Positions 6,606 through 14,918 of a stretch of 64,000 nt of DNA are shown piece after piece. The notes below the pieces were generated by a model. The model made no database searches. It saw nothing but the letters and a program-made list of their open reading frames with translations, and was not told the DNA's origin. The translations under genes were made by a program, and so were the position numbers. Numbering within the stretch: the first letter of the stretch is position 1; each line of letters opens with the position of its first letter. Origin of the DNA: Polynucleobacter sp. JS-JIR-II-b4 (GTDB lineage: Bacteria; Pseudomonadota; Gammaproteobacteria; Burkholderiales; Burkholderiaceae); the NCBI RefSeq assembly GCF_018687815.1, contig NZ_CP061306.1, forward strand, positions 1,612,001 through 1,676,000, written 5' to 3'.

Positions 6606-8807
6606 TTATTTAGGTTTAGCGCTACTAGCTCTTGCCTTATGTAGCTTACGATAACTATCGATCAAACGATGATGCCTATCTAGCCCCTCTAACTTCATAC
6701 TCGTTGGCGTTAAACCGCAGAAACGAACACTGCCATCGATTGAACCTAAAACAGCATCCATCCTAGCATCGCCATACATACGGCGGAAGTTCGATTCGTA
6801 GTCTGTCATCTCTAATTCATCATCTAGGTGAACTTCAAGGGCAGCATCTAGAGCTTGGTAAAACAATTTACGCTCTACTGTATTGTCGTTGTACTGAAGA
6901 AAGGCGCCCACTAGCTCATGTGCTTCCTCAAATTGCTTTAGCGCAAGATGAATCAATAGCTTTAACTCGAGAACGGTGAGTTGGCCCCAAACGGTATTCT
7001 CATCAAACTCAATGCCAATTAAGGTGGCGATGTCACCATACTCATCTAGTTCGTTATTCTCAAGGCGATCCAGTAGAGCTGTTAGGCTGGCATCGTCTAG
7101 TTGGGATAAATTGAGAATATCCTTGCGGAACAGCAAGGACTTATTAGTGTTGTCCCAAATCAGGTCTTCGATCGGATAAACCTCCGAATATCCTGGCACC
7201 AAAATCCTGCAGGCTGTTGCGCCCAGTTGATCATAGACAGCTACATAAGCCTCTTTGCCAATCTCTTTCAGAATACCGAACAGAGTTTCAGCTTCTCTAG
7301 CATTCGAATCCTCACCCCTGCTAGAGAAGTCCCACTCTACAAATTCATAATCTGATTTGGCGCTGAAGAAACGCCAGGACACAATGCCGCTGGAATCAAT
7401 GAAGTGCTCAACAAAGTTATTGGGCTCAGTTACCGCCTCGCTAGCAAAGGTAGGTGGAGGCAAATCATTCAGACCTTCTAAGCTTCGACCTTGCAATAAC
7501 TCAGTCAAACTTCTCTCTAAAGCAACTTCAAGACTTGGATGTGCGCCAAATGAGGCAAAGACACCACCTGTTCTTGGGTTCAATAAGGTAACGCACATCA
7601 CTGGATAGATGCCGCCTAGAGATGCATCTTTAACTAATACTGGGAAGCCCTGCTCCTCCAGACTCTGAATACCAGCCAGAATACCGGGATATTTCGCGAG
7701 CACTTCTTGCGGCACATCCGGCAATGCAATTTCGCTTTCTAGAATTTCACGCTTTACTGCTCGCTCAAAAATCTCTGACAAGCACTGCACCTGGGCTTCG
7801 GCTAAGGTATTGCCAGCGCTCATCCCATTACTGACGAACAGATTCTCAATCAGGTTGGGTGGAAAATACACAGTCTCGCCGTCAGATTGCCGTATATAGG
7901 GCAATGAGCAGATACCACGCTCTACATTACCGGAATTGGTATCCACTAGATGTGAAGCTTTTAGCTCTCCATCTGGGTTATAAATGTTTTGACAGTATTC
8001 ATCTAGAATTTCAGTGGGCAATGCATCTTTCTTACCAGGCTTGAACCAACGCTCATTGGGGTAATGTACAAATTCTGCATTAGCAATGTCCTCGCCCCAA
8101 TATGCACCGGCATAAAAATGGTTATTACTCAAGCGCTCGATATATTCACCCAGAGCAGAAGCCAAAGCGCTTTCTTTGGTTGCGCCTTTACCATTGGTAA
8201 AGCACATCGGGGAATGCGCATCACGAATATGCAAGGACCATACATTTGGAATCAGGTTGCGCCACGACGCGATTTCGATCTTAATACCCAGGTTAGCCAA
8301 AAGACCTGACATATTGGCAATGGTTTGCTCTAGGGGCAGATCTTTACCCAAAATATGGGTGCTAGCGCTAACGTCAGGCCTTAAGGTCAATAGACTCTGC
8401 GCATCAGCGTCAAGATTGGCAACTTGCTCAATAACAAACTCGGGACCCTCCTGAACAACTTTTTTAACCGTACAACGCTCAATTGATCGCAGAATACCTT
8501 GTCGATCAGTTGCTGAAATATCGGCCGGCAGCTCAACTTGAATCTTAAAGATTTGTTTGTAGCGATTTTCTGGGTCGACAATATTGTTTTGCGAGAGACG
8601 GATATTCTCAGTAGAAATATTCCGAGTTTCGCAGTACAGCTTTACAAAATAAGCTGCACATAAAGCTGATGAAGCTAAGAAGTAGTCAAATGGTCCTGGC
8701 GCAGATCCATCGCCCTTATAGCGGATTGGTTGGTCAGCAATGACCGTAAAGTCATCAAACTTTGCTTCTAGACGAAGCTTATCGAGAAAATTGACTTTAA
8801 TTTCCAT
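6606..8807 (-). CDS. OsmC domain fused to YcaO domain protein
   Basis: A 733-residue fusion. Residues about 1-140 are an OsmC-like domain: IRYKGDGSAPGPFDYFLASSALCAAYFVK holds the first redox Cys, and IERCTVKK holds the second. Residues about 160-730 align along their length with E. coli YcaO: WSLHIRDAHSPMCFTNGKGA, SALGEYIERLSNNHF and SEIFERAV are ATP/Mg-binding YcaO motifs. HFIDSSGIVSWRFF and the alpha-helical C-terminal part also match. YcaO enzymes activate amides with ATP. E. coli YcaO is reported to aid RimO-dependent methylthiolation of ribosomal protein S12. OsmC domains reduce organic peroxides or bind small thiol compounds. The C-terminus lacks the Pro-rich end of azoline-forming YcaOs. 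It is cotranscribed with the nitroreductase at 5895. Confidence 0.92.
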   Translation of the reverse strand: MEIKVNFLDKLRLEAKFDDFTVIADQPIRYKGDGSAPGPFDYFLASSALCAAYFVKLYCETRNISTENIRLSQNNIVDPENRYKQIFKIQVELPADISATDRQGILRSIERCTVKKVVQEGPEFVIEQVANLDADAQSLLTLRPDVSASTHILGKDLPLEQTIANMSGLLANLGIKIEIASWRNLIPNVWSLHIRDAHSPMCFTNGKGATKESALASALGEYIERLSNNHFYAGAYWGEDIANAEFVHYPNERWFKPGKKDALPTEILDEYCQNIYNPDGELKASHLVDTNSGNVERGICSLPYIRQSDGETVYFPPNLIENLFVSNGMSAGNTLAEAQVQCLSEIFERAVKREILESEIALPDVPQEVLAKYPGILAGIQSLEEQGFPVLVKDASLGGIYPVMCVTLLNPRTGGVFASFGAHPSLEVALERSLTELLQGRSLEGLNDLPPPTFASEAVTEPNNFVEHFIDSSGIVSWRFFSAKSDYEFVEWDFSSRGEDSNAREAETLFGILKEIGKEAYVAVYDQLGATACRILVPGYSEVYPIEDLIWDNTNKSLLFRKDILNLSQLDDASLTALLDRLENNELDEYGDIATLIGIEFDENTVWGQLTVLELKLLIHLALKQFEEAHELVGAFLQYNDNTVERKLFYQALDAALEVHLDDELEMTDYESNFRRMYGDARMDAVLGSIDGSVRFCGLTPTSMKLEGLDRHHRLIDSYRKLHKARASSAKPK

Positions 8808-8881
8808 GGGGATGATTCCAAAATAGTGCGAAAGATGGCATGAGCGCTATTATCCCCCGCAACACCATTACCGTCCCCGCA

Positions 8882-9535
8882 TCAGTCGAGTAGATGACCA
8901 GTCTTTACAAAGATAGTGCAGCCTTCTTTGCTAAAAGGCTGATGCAGACTCATATGAGGGCTTCTAATCCAGGAACCAGCAGGATAGCGCCCATGCTCAT
9001 CCTCAAATACGCCTTCAACCACAAAGATTTCCTCACCGCCGTAATGTTTATGGGGATTGAAATAGGTCTGAGGAGCCCATCGAACTAAAGTAGATCCGCT
9101 ACCTTGTTGCATTAGTGGCATTACATTAAGACCGGGAACCATACCCTGGTACCAAGGAGCAGTTTTAGTGTTAATGACTTCTCGCTCCAATTGATCTGGA
9201 CCCAGATGCCGTAGCTTCACAAACAGAGTGCAGCCAGTTTGACTAAATGGCGCATGAGAGGATCCCGGGGGATTCATGAGATAGGTGCCGGCAGGGTAGT
9301 CTCCTGTCTCGTCACTAAAGATACCATCTAAAACCAAGATCTCCTCACCAAATTCATGTGTGTGAGTTTTAAATTGGGTTCCAGCTTGATAGCGCACGAT
9401 AGAAGTTGCCTTTGCCACTTCATCACCGATACGATCGAGCATACGGCGCTCAACCCCAGGCTCAGGACTAGGTACCCATGGTAAGTCATGGTGGTTTACA
9501 ACGACTTTCTTGCTGTAATCAGAATTGATATTCAC
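8882..9535 (-). CDS. Two-cupin protein, ChrR-like
   Basis: A 217-residue protein made of two tandem cupin domains. The first has THTHEFGEEILVLDGIF with the metal-type H-x-H-x(3)-E pattern, plus ETGDYPAGTYLMNPPGSSHAP. The second repeats the same plan: NPHKHYGGEEIFVVEGVF and EHGRYPAGSWIRSPHMSLHQPF. The GCTLFVK / GCTIFVK ends are typical of ChrR-like cupins. In Rhodobacter, ChrR is a zinc anti-sigma factor for the singlet-oxygen response. Here no N-terminal sigma-binding domain and no sigma factor gene are visible, so a stand-alone metal cupin is more likely. The 74 bp to the next gene hold nothing I recognise. Confidence 0.82.
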   Translation of the reverse strand: MNINSDYSKKVVVNHHDLPWVPSPEPGVERRMLDRIGDEVAKATSIVRYQAGTQFKTHTHEFGEEILVLDGIFSDETGDYPAGTYLMNPPGSSHAPFSQTGCTLFVKLRHLGPDQLEREVINTKTAPWYQGMVPGLNVMPLMQQGSGSTLVRWAPQTYFNPHKHYGGEEIFVVEGVFEDEHGRYPAGSWIRSPHMSLHQPFSKEGCTIFVKTGHLLD

Positions 9536-9609
9536 TTAGGACATTTCATATATACAAACATAGCTAAGCATAGCAAGCAAATAGAGTTGATGCTGAATAG
9601 GCCCTCAAA

Positions 9610-11001
9610 TTAGAGCTCTATCACTTTATTTTTATAAGCTCCAGCCAGGGCTTTTTTCAATATCTTATAGATATCGAGATCAAACTCACCTTCTCCAAAC
9701 TCAGCCAATTCATGAAGTTCATCGTGATTGATAGCAGTACCCAGGTAACACCACCTATCTACTACGATCATCTCATCACCCTCTTTAATGGCAATAGCTC
9801 CGGAATAAGGCCATACCTGCACCTTGAATAACTCCATTACTGTCCTCAATTGCAGGTTGTGCATAGCAACCGGTTTGAGATTGATGCAAGCTCCCTCACA
9901 TTGCTTCACCTGATATCCAAAACAAGATTTGCCGTCCAATCTTTTTTCAAGTCCTAATAGCGCCTCACATAAGCGATGTTTTTTTGCAATCGCTTTTAAG
10001 CAAGAGTGCGCCTCTCGCTTGCTATAAAACAAACCGTATAAGTTCGCTTGCAGGCCGGGGGCAAGATGATGATGCGTTACCAGCTGAGGAACAAGGACTC
10101 CAGATGCATCCTCCTCTAAACGCCATGCGCATAAATCCTTAGATTTACGAAGTTTGATATTCATTACAGGCATGCGCTCTTTGATTAATTTGGATTCAAG
10201 AATTAAGGCGCCTAACTCACCAGTAGTCTCAATCCAATCAATGTCGCGAACTTGCAACGAAAGCTTCATTTCCTTACGCTGTGTTAATGCCCCCTGAAAA
10301 TGTCCCATCACCCTACTGCGTAACGAGATACTTTTACCAATATAGAGTGGGGTCTTGTTATCCCCATAAAAGATATAGCAACCCGGGCCATCCGGAATTA
10401 AATCTACTGCATGCTGATCAATGTTTGGAGGAAGACTAGGGTTGCCAATCAGCTGGTTGATTGCCTGATTTAATTTATCAAACCCAACTTGAGATTCGCA
10501 TACTCGCCAAAACTGAAGTAGTAGATCTGCATCGCCTAGCGCGCGGTGCCTAGCACTCACTTTCAATCCGTGCGCGCTAATAATAGTATCGAGATTATGA
10601 CGAGGCTGTTCTGGAAACAACAATCTGGATAGCTTTACTGTACATAAGACTTTTGGCTTAAAGTCAATTCCGATTCTTTTAAAGGAGGCTTTGATAAACC
10701 CATAGTCAAATCTAGCGTTGTGAGCAACAAATATTTTTCCCTGAAGCTCTTTTGCCAACTCCTCAGCGATCTCAGAAAAACATGGTTGAGACTCGACCAT
10801 AGATGGGACTATGCCCGTCAGTTTTTGAATGTTTTGTGGAATGAAGACCTGGGGGTTAATTAACCTTTCCCATACATGAATTTCATGACTTGCCAGGGTT
10901 TTAATCCCTATCTCTGTAATTCGATCACGCTCAAAATTCGACCCCGTGGTTTCAATATCAACAAATGCTAAATCAGGGTATGAGTGCAGCTTAACGTCCA
11001 C
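9610..11001 (-). CDS. DEDDh exonuclease fused to GIY-YIG (Cho/UvrC-like) nuclease
   Basis: A 463-residue two-nuclease fusion. Residues about 10-180 form a DnaQ-like 3'-5' exonuclease: FVDIETTGS (Exo I), HNARFDYGF (Exo II) and HRALGDAD (Exo III, DEDDh type). Residues about 205-290 form a GIY-YIG domain: GPGCYIFYGDNKTPLYIGKS, then SRVMGHF. A UvrC-type Cys cluster, CFGYQVKQCEGAC, follows near residue 360 and may bind an Fe-S cluster. The UvrB-binding and C-terminal endonuclease parts of UvrC are absent, as in Cho. Similar fusions are known in other bacteria, including a mycobacterial Cho-like protein. It probably acts in repair. The Rrf2-type regulator gene lies 20 bases upstream, likely in the same transcript. 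Confidence 0.88.
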   Translation of the reverse strand: MDVKLHSYPDLAFVDIETTGSNFERDRITEIGIKTLASHEIHVWERLINPQVFIPQNIQKLTGIVPSMVESQPCFSEIAEELAKELQGKIFVAHNARFDYGFIKASFKRIGIDFKPKVLCTVKLSRLLFPEQPRHNLDTIISAHGLKVSARHRALGDADLLLQFWRVCESQVGFDKLNQAINQLIGNPSLPPNIDQHAVDLIPDGPGCYIFYGDNKTPLYIGKSISLRSRVMGHFQGALTQRKEMKLSLQVRDIDWIETTGELGALILESKLIKERMPVMNIKLRKSKDLCAWRLEEDASGVLVPQLVTHHHLAPGLQANLYGLFYSKREAHSCLKAIAKKHRLCEALLGLEKRLDGKSCFGYQVKQCEGACINLKPVAMHNLQLRTVMELFKVQVWPYSGAIAIKEGDEMIVVDRWCYLGTAINHDELHELAEFGEGEFDLDIYKILKKALAGAYKNKVIEL

Positions 11002-11021
11002 GCTAAAGGTCTTAGATTTAA

Positions 11022-11609
11022 TTAGTTTGTGGAGGTATCTCTATTCAAATATTCAGCAAAGCTAAAAATTGAGTTAGGACCACGAGGGATATTCTCCACC
11101 TTTTTAAAGGGGGTTTTAACTACCCTCTGAACTTCCCTCTTTCGCTTCTTTTCGTGCCCTACATTCATTAAAGGCTCAAGCGGCAAATAGGTCTTTCGCT
11201 CAGGGGCGGCCTGCGCCTCGCTAAACCGTGGAATGTAATCTTTGATTGCGGTAGCTAAAGTGACATTAGAGATGCAACCCATCATATAAGTTTCAAGCGA
11301 TTGATAAAGGTCTTTAGCGATGTCTGCCACTTCGACTTTTTTCTTCTTAATTTGGTTCATCGCTAAAACAATATCTTTGATGGTGATGACTCGAGGGTCT
11401 TTTGATAGCAGATATCCACCAGATCGGCCTTTGATGCCAATCACAAGACCTGACTCCCTGAGTGGGCGTAGCAACAACTCAAGACGACTAATCGATATAT
11501 GCTGCCTCTTTGAAATCTCTGGGACGGTTACAAGTTGCCCGTTTACGGAGTGACTGGCAATATCAACCAAAGTGTTGAGCGCTGACTTAACTGCTTTTGT
11601 GACTTCCAT
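11022..11609 (-). CDS. Rrf2-family transcriptional regulator without Fe-S cysteines
   Basis: A 195-residue protein. The N-terminal winged helix is Rrf2-like: KSALNTLVDIASHS, VTVPEISKRQHISISRLELLLRPLR, then GLVIGIKGRSGGYLLSKDP with the typical wing. After the dimer helix, IscR/NsrR have three Cys ligands; here only one Cys (YMMGCISN) is present, so classical 2Fe-2S or 4Fe-4S sensing is unlikely. A basic C-terminal extension of about 50 residues (KKRKREVQRVVKT) is unusual. AACCATGG context surrounds the ATG at 11609. A 12-bp palindrome lies 56 bp upstream and could be its own operator. Confidence 0.85.
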   Translation of the reverse strand: MEVTKAVKSALNTLVDIASHSVNGQLVTVPEISKRQHISISRLELLLRPLRESGLVIGIKGRSGGYLLSKDPRVITIKDIVLAMNQIKKKKVEVADIAKDLYQSLETYMMGCISNVTLATAIKDYIPRFSEAQAAPERKTYLPLEPLMNVGHEKKRKREVQRVVKTPFKKVENIPRGPNSIFSFAEYLNRDTSTN

Positions 11610-11664
11610 GGTTTTTTGGGTCTAAAAATGAGATTGGGGCTAGTATGAAACTGATTCCAAACTT

Positions 11665-11676
11665 GTGCTGCAGCAC
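11665..11676. promoter_or_regulatory. Perfect palindrome upstream of the Rrf2 gene
   Basis: GTGCTG|CAGCAC is a perfect 12-bp palindrome in the 177-bp gap between the Rrf2-type gene and the DUF2244 gene. Its position 56 bp before the start codon fits an operator, perhaps autoregulatory. Confidence 0.3.
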
Positions 11677-11786
11677 ATTCATTAACCCTATTTCATTTAT
11701 GGTTGAAGTTACAGTCCAGCGAACTCTTCTCAAGTAATAGGTGCAGTGGCGCACATAGCAATACAGCATTTTTCTCGCTACTTTGA

Positions 11787-12215
11787 TCATCCCAAATGGG
11801 CTCTAACGGCAGCAATCAAAGGCAGCTGTTGCTCGCGCCTTAAAAACTGTCCTAACTCGACTCGTAAATGAGATTGGCTGATGTGGAATACCTTTGACTC
11901 CTCGGTTGGCAAGTCTATTTTTGCCCACTGTGTATTAAATTCATGGACAGTTTCCTTGTAGCCGATAAATTTTTTGACTATTAAGCGCTTGCCTTCAATT
12001 TCAATGGTTTCAGAATCGAGGGCATGCCGGCAATAGATTAAAAATCCAAGTGTTACCGCACTTAACTCTAAGGCCGTAAAAATGGGGATAACCCATACCC
12101 CCGCCAAAAAGAAGCCTCCCGCAACGATCAGCGAGAGACAGACCAAAACAATGTAAAACTGAAGCAGTTGCTTTGGCGTCAGCGCACAATTTCTTCGCAT
12201 TTGCCAACGCTTCAT
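11787..12215 (-). CDS. DUF2244 domain membrane protein
   Basis: About 142 residues from the ATG at 12215 (MKRWQMRRN); a TTG two codons earlier is less likely. An N-terminal RRNCALTPKQLL leads to two adjacent transmembrane helices (FYIVLVCLSLIVAGGFFLAGV and IPIFTALELSAVTLGFLIY). A soluble C-terminal domain follows: ETIEIEGKRLIVKKFIG, a W near residue 110, and VELGQFLRREQQLPLIAAVRAHL. This is the DUF2244 layout, often encoded near haem-copper oxidase genes, though no oxidase gene is here. The function is unknown. Confidence 0.8.
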   Translation of the reverse strand: MKRWQMRRNCALTPKQLLQFYIVLVCLSLIVAGGFFLAGVWVIPIFTALELSAVTLGFLIYCRHALDSETIEIEGKRLIVKKFIGYKETVHEFNTQWAKIDLPTEESKVFHISQSHLRVELGQFLRREQQLPLIAAVRAHLG

Positions 12216-12250
12216 TCTCAATCTACCTATTAGATGATTAGCTAAAAGGG

Positions 12251-12400
12251 TTAATGAATTTTTTTACGATCTTGCTCTTTGGCTAGCTGATCAGCGCTTC
12301 TTTGCTGAAAATCAACCATAGTGTGATAGCCCATTTGATAACAAGGGCAATACTTACCCAGAATCCAACGAGCGAGTTTAATACGAAGTTTTTGTAACAT
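12251..12400 (-). CDS. Small 49-residue protein with a CPC motif
   Basis: An open frame starting MLQKLRIKLARWILGKYC and ending RKKIH. The support is its ribosome site, AGGAGG, 6-7 bases before the ATG, which is the best Shine-Dalgarno in this part of the window, together with sensible codon use and tight fit between neighbours. YCPCYQMGYHTM includes a CxC pair that could bind metal. The rest is basic and helical. I do not recognise a family. It lies between DUF2244 and another tiny Cys-rich gene on the same strand. Confidence 0.6.
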   Translation of the reverse strand: MLQKLRIKLARWILGKYCPCYQMGYHTMVDFQQRSADQLAKEQDRKKIH

Positions 12401-12423
12401 GGGTGCCTCCTAATGGCGTTGCT

Positions 12424-12612
12424 TTATTCTGACTCGGAATTACTCTGATCTACTTGCCTGCCGATGTCAGGCGCCAGATCTTTTGACTTGTTCAAGGTAA
12501 GGCTTGGGGCAGCCATTTTTTCTCCATCCCAAACTTGTCCACACCAGCACTCGCCAACATCATTAATGATGCAAACACCGGAGCCGCAGCATCGCTTATC
12601 TGGGGCTTTCAT
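12424..12612 (-). CDS. Small cysteine-rich protein with a CWC motif
   Basis: A 62-residue protein. The N-terminal half holds five Cys: RCCGSGVC and GECWCGQVW. The second half is polar and probably unstructured. The spacing C-C-x(4)-C-x(8)-C-x-C suggests a small metal-binding knuckle, and the CWC element recalls the Cys_rich_CWC family, although the first pair differs. AGAAGG sits 8 bases before the ATG. It is 23 bp upstream of the 49-residue gene, so the two may form a mini-operon. The function is unknown. Confidence 0.6.
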   Translation of the reverse strand: MKAPDKRCCGSGVCIINDVGECWCGQVWDGEKMAAPSLTLNKSKDLAPDIGRQVDQSNSESE

Positions 12613-12689
12613 GGATATGCCTTCTCTAGAAATTGAAATTAAGACTATTCTAGGGTTTTTAGAGAATTAGTGCTTACCACTCGCCAGCA

Positions 12690-13313
12690 ATGATGCAAAG
12701 TTCGTTATTTGAAACTAACCCCGCCGATTGCACCCGAAACCTGCTACCAAAGGATGGATGTGCTCATTACTATTCCGGCATCTTTTCTGAGCAGAAGACC
12801 ACCCAATTAATGAATCAACTGAAAGAGTCTCTTGTTTGGGAATCTGATCGACTGGTTATGTTTGGCAAAACAATCACTACTCGCCGGCAAGTTGCTTGGG
12901 TGGGAGAGCCCTCTTGTTCCTACACCTACTCTGGGATAACAAAGAGTCCTCAAGGATGGACGCCCGAACTATTAATGATAAAAGCTAGGCTAGAAGAAAT
13001 ATCTCAATCTGAATTTAACTCTTGCCTACTCAATTTTTACCATGATGGTGATGACGGCATGGGATGGCATAGCGATGATGAGAAAGAGCTTGATGCATCG
13101 TCCCCTATTGCATCGTTTAGTCTTGGCGCTAAACGCAAGTTCGCCTTTAAACACAAGCAAGATAAAACAACCGTCTCTATATTCCTAGAAAATGGTAGCG
13201 TATTAATAATGCATGCACCTACTCAAGAATTTTGGCATCATGCCTTATTGAAAACAAAAACGATAGCTGAACCCCGCATTAACCTAACATTCAGAAAAAT
13301 AATTAATACTTAG
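12690..13313 (+). CDS. alkB: Alpha-ketoglutarate-dependent dioxygenase AlkB family
   Basis: A 207-residue Fe(II)/2-oxoglutarate dioxygenase that reverses N-alkyl damage in DNA or RNA. The iron triad is HSD in GMGWHSDDEKEL (H-x-D) and the distal His in EFWHHALLKT. The 2-oxoglutarate Arg pair is in RINLTFR. NFYHDGDDGMGWH, SFSLGAKRKFAFKHK and ENGSVLIMHAP are standard AlkB blocks. The length matches the shorter AlkB group close to human ALKBH2/3 rather than E. coli AlkB. Two ATGs in a row open the gene and no clear ribosome site is seen. The SDR gene follows after 2 bases, so they are coupled. Confidence 0.92.
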   Translation: MMQSSLFETNPADCTRNLLPKDGCAHYYSGIFSEQKTTQLMNQLKESLVWESDRLVMFGKTITTRRQVAWVGEPSCSYTYSGITKSPQGWTPELLMIKARLEEISQSEFNSCLLNFYHDGDDGMGWHSDDEKELDASSPIASFSLGAKRKFAFKHKQDKTTVSIFLENGSVLIMHAPTQEFWHHALLKTKTIAEPRINLTFRKIINT

Positions 13314-13315
13314 CG

Positions 13316-14011
13316 ATGAGCTTACTTCCAAAACCATTTAGCGCACTTGTCATTGGAGCATCGGGGACTATTGGCTCCCACTTTGTAAAACTACTGCAGA
13401 ATCATCCATCCTGCTCCAGGGTAATTGGCATTCATCGAAACTCTGATCATGCAATTGATTACCATCATCCACAGACTATTGAAGCTTCTGCAAGAAGTCT
13501 GGCTGAGTTAGGGCCATTTCAATTGATCATCAACACTATTGGTGTATTACATTCAGAAGAATGGATGCCTGAAAAGAAATTGGATGATTTAAATGCAACT
13601 CAATTGGCTGAGATGTTCAACACAAACACTATTGGTCCAGCCCTAACAATCAAGCATTTCTCAAAACTCTTGGATCCAAAACATAGCGTCATGGCAACGC
13701 TATCTGCCAAGGTGGGTAGCATTGAAGATAACCGCCTCGGAGGCTGGTATAGCTATAGAGCTTCAAAAGCCGCGCTCAATATGATCATCAAAACAGCCTC
13801 TATCGAATTTGCAAGAACGAAACCCAGTATTGCTTTGATTGCCCTTCACCCCGGCACCGTGAACTCTGGGTTATCACAACCTTTTCGCGGTCAGCAAATC
13901 GGCAGGGATCCTTTAGAAGCTGTGACTGATATGTTCAATGTCCTTGCGAATGTAAATAAGGAAGATTCCGGCAGCTTCCTGACTTACTCAGGTGAAAAAT
14001 TGCCTTGGTAA
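13316..14011 (+). CDS. Short-chain dehydrogenase/reductase
   Basis: A 231-residue Rossmann-fold protein. The cofactor loop is VIGASGTIGSHFVKLL; NTIGV stands in for the common NNAG; the catalytic motif is YSYRASKAAL (Tyr-x3-Lys) with an upstream Ser in TLSAKVGS; HPGTVNSGLSQPF follows. This is the CsgA/carbonyl-reductase-like classical SDR pattern. The substrate is unknown. Its ATG is two bases after the alkB stop, so it is translated from the same mRNA. Such SDRs often sit beside repair or photolyase genes in aquatic betaproteobacteria, but the functional link is unproven. Confidence 0.88.
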   Translation: MSLLPKPFSALVIGASGTIGSHFVKLLQNHPSCSRVIGIHRNSDHAIDYHHPQTIEASARSLAELGPFQLIINTIGVLHSEEWMPEKKLDDLNATQLAEMFNTNTIGPALTIKHFSKLLDPKHSVMATLSAKVGSIEDNRLGGWYSYRASKAALNMIIKTASIEFARTKPSIALIALHPGTVNSGLSQPFRGQQIGRDPLEAVTDMFNVLANVNKEDSGSFLTYSGEKLPW

Positions 14012-14026
14012 TATGAGCTATTGCTA

Positions 14027-14540
14027 TTAAGGCGCAGGCTTAGTAATGGCATTGGAATGCATTGTGATTGCTGACTGAGCCAGCAGTCTTCCATGAATTA
14101 TTGAGCTCACTCCAATGGTGACTGCTGTACCAGTCAACACCACTCCGTTAAAGGTAGATGTTGCTCCAACAGTAAGCGCAGTTTTAATTTGCCAAAAGAC
14201 ATTCTGGGGTAATGCGCCACCAGTTAAAGAAATATTACTTGTTGCCCCAGTAGTAAGCCCTCCTGCAACCTGAATGATCCATACGTCATTTGGGCCTCCA
14301 TTGAGAGTCAAAGTGCTATTGGCAGATAAATTTAGATCCGCAAGCGAGCTGTAAAGGCCGGGCGCCAGTGACAGGCCATCTAAATTAGAGCTAGCAAATA
14401 CAGTAGGGTTGGGCCTTCCAGCTGCATCACTATATGCAGCCAACATGTCGTTGGATGTACTAGCGATGTAGTCTGGTGTAGGGCTCGCATAGTCTTTAGC
14501 ATAGACATTACCAGTCACCTGAGGATGAACTGACCTGATT
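14027..14540 (-). pseudogene. DUF3494 ice-binding protein, 3' fragment cut by the IS
   Basis: About 170 codons of a DUF3494 (type-1 ice-binding/antifreeze-like) protein. Recognisable blocks are VTGNVYAKDYASPTP, DMLAAYSDAAGR, GLSLAPGLYSS, STLTLNGGPNDVWIIQVAGGLTTGA and the repeating ladder ALTVGATSTFNGVVLTGTAVTIG. The family normally has a signal peptide and about 60-70 more residues before this point. Here the frame runs straight into the terminal inverted repeat of the IS at 14541. The missing 5' part is not found on the other side of the IS, so it has been deleted. The gene is probably dead. Ice-binding proteins of this family inhibit ice recrystallisation outside the cell. Confidence 0.85.
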
Positions 14541-14601
14541 TTTAGTACCACTCCAGAAGAGAGGATTGTTGATAATCTCTCACCTTAAAGGAGTGCTAAA
14601 T

Positions 14602-14883
14602 ATGGCAAAAGGTCAACGTCTTAAACCCGAACAAATCGTCACCTTATTGCGTCAAATCGATGTTTTAACCACCAATGGCAAAACCTTAGCTCAAGCTTGT
14701 AAAGAAGTGGGAACGGTTGAGCAAAGCTACTATCGCTGGCGCAAGATCTATGGTGGTATGAAGGTCGATCAGGCAAAGAAGTACAAAGATCTGGAACTGG
14801 AAAATACCCGGCTTAAGAAGCTCGTAGCGGACTTATCACTACGAGAGGTGATGCTCAAGGAAGTCATTAAGGGAAACTTCTAA
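14602..14883 (+). CDS. IS3-family transposase OrfA
   Basis: A 93-residue helix-turn-helix protein starting MAKGQRLKPEQIVTLLRQID, with AAAGGAG 8 bases before the ATG. GKTLAQACKEVGTVEQSYYRWRKIYGG is the recognition HTH. A leucine-zipper-like coiled coil follows (KYKDLELENTRLKKLVADLSL), used for OrfA-OrfAB assembly. It binds the IS ends. An earlier in-frame start at 14566 has no ribosome site. The last codons hold the frameshift heptamer, so this is also the N-terminal part of OrfAB. Confidence 0.9.
   Translation: MAKGQRLKPEQIVTLLRQIDVLTTNGKTLAQACKEVGTVEQSYYRWRKIYGGMKVDQAKKYKDLELENTRLKKLVADLSLREVMLKEVIKGNF
14871..14877 (+). promoter_or_regulatory. Programmed -1 frameshift heptamer G GGA AAC
   Basis: Read in the orfA frame the bases are AAG GGA AAC TTC TAA, so the slippery heptamer X XXY YYZ is in the correct phase two codons before the stop. 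A -1 slip continues as AAA CTT CTA AGC CCT into the open orfB frame without a stop. A small hairpin GCAGC-GCA-GCTGC (14904-14916) lies downstream. This matches the known way IS3 elements make OrfAB. Confidence 0.75.
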
Positions 14884-14918
14884 GCCCTACTAGGCGTAAA
14901 AATGCAGCGCAGCTGCTC

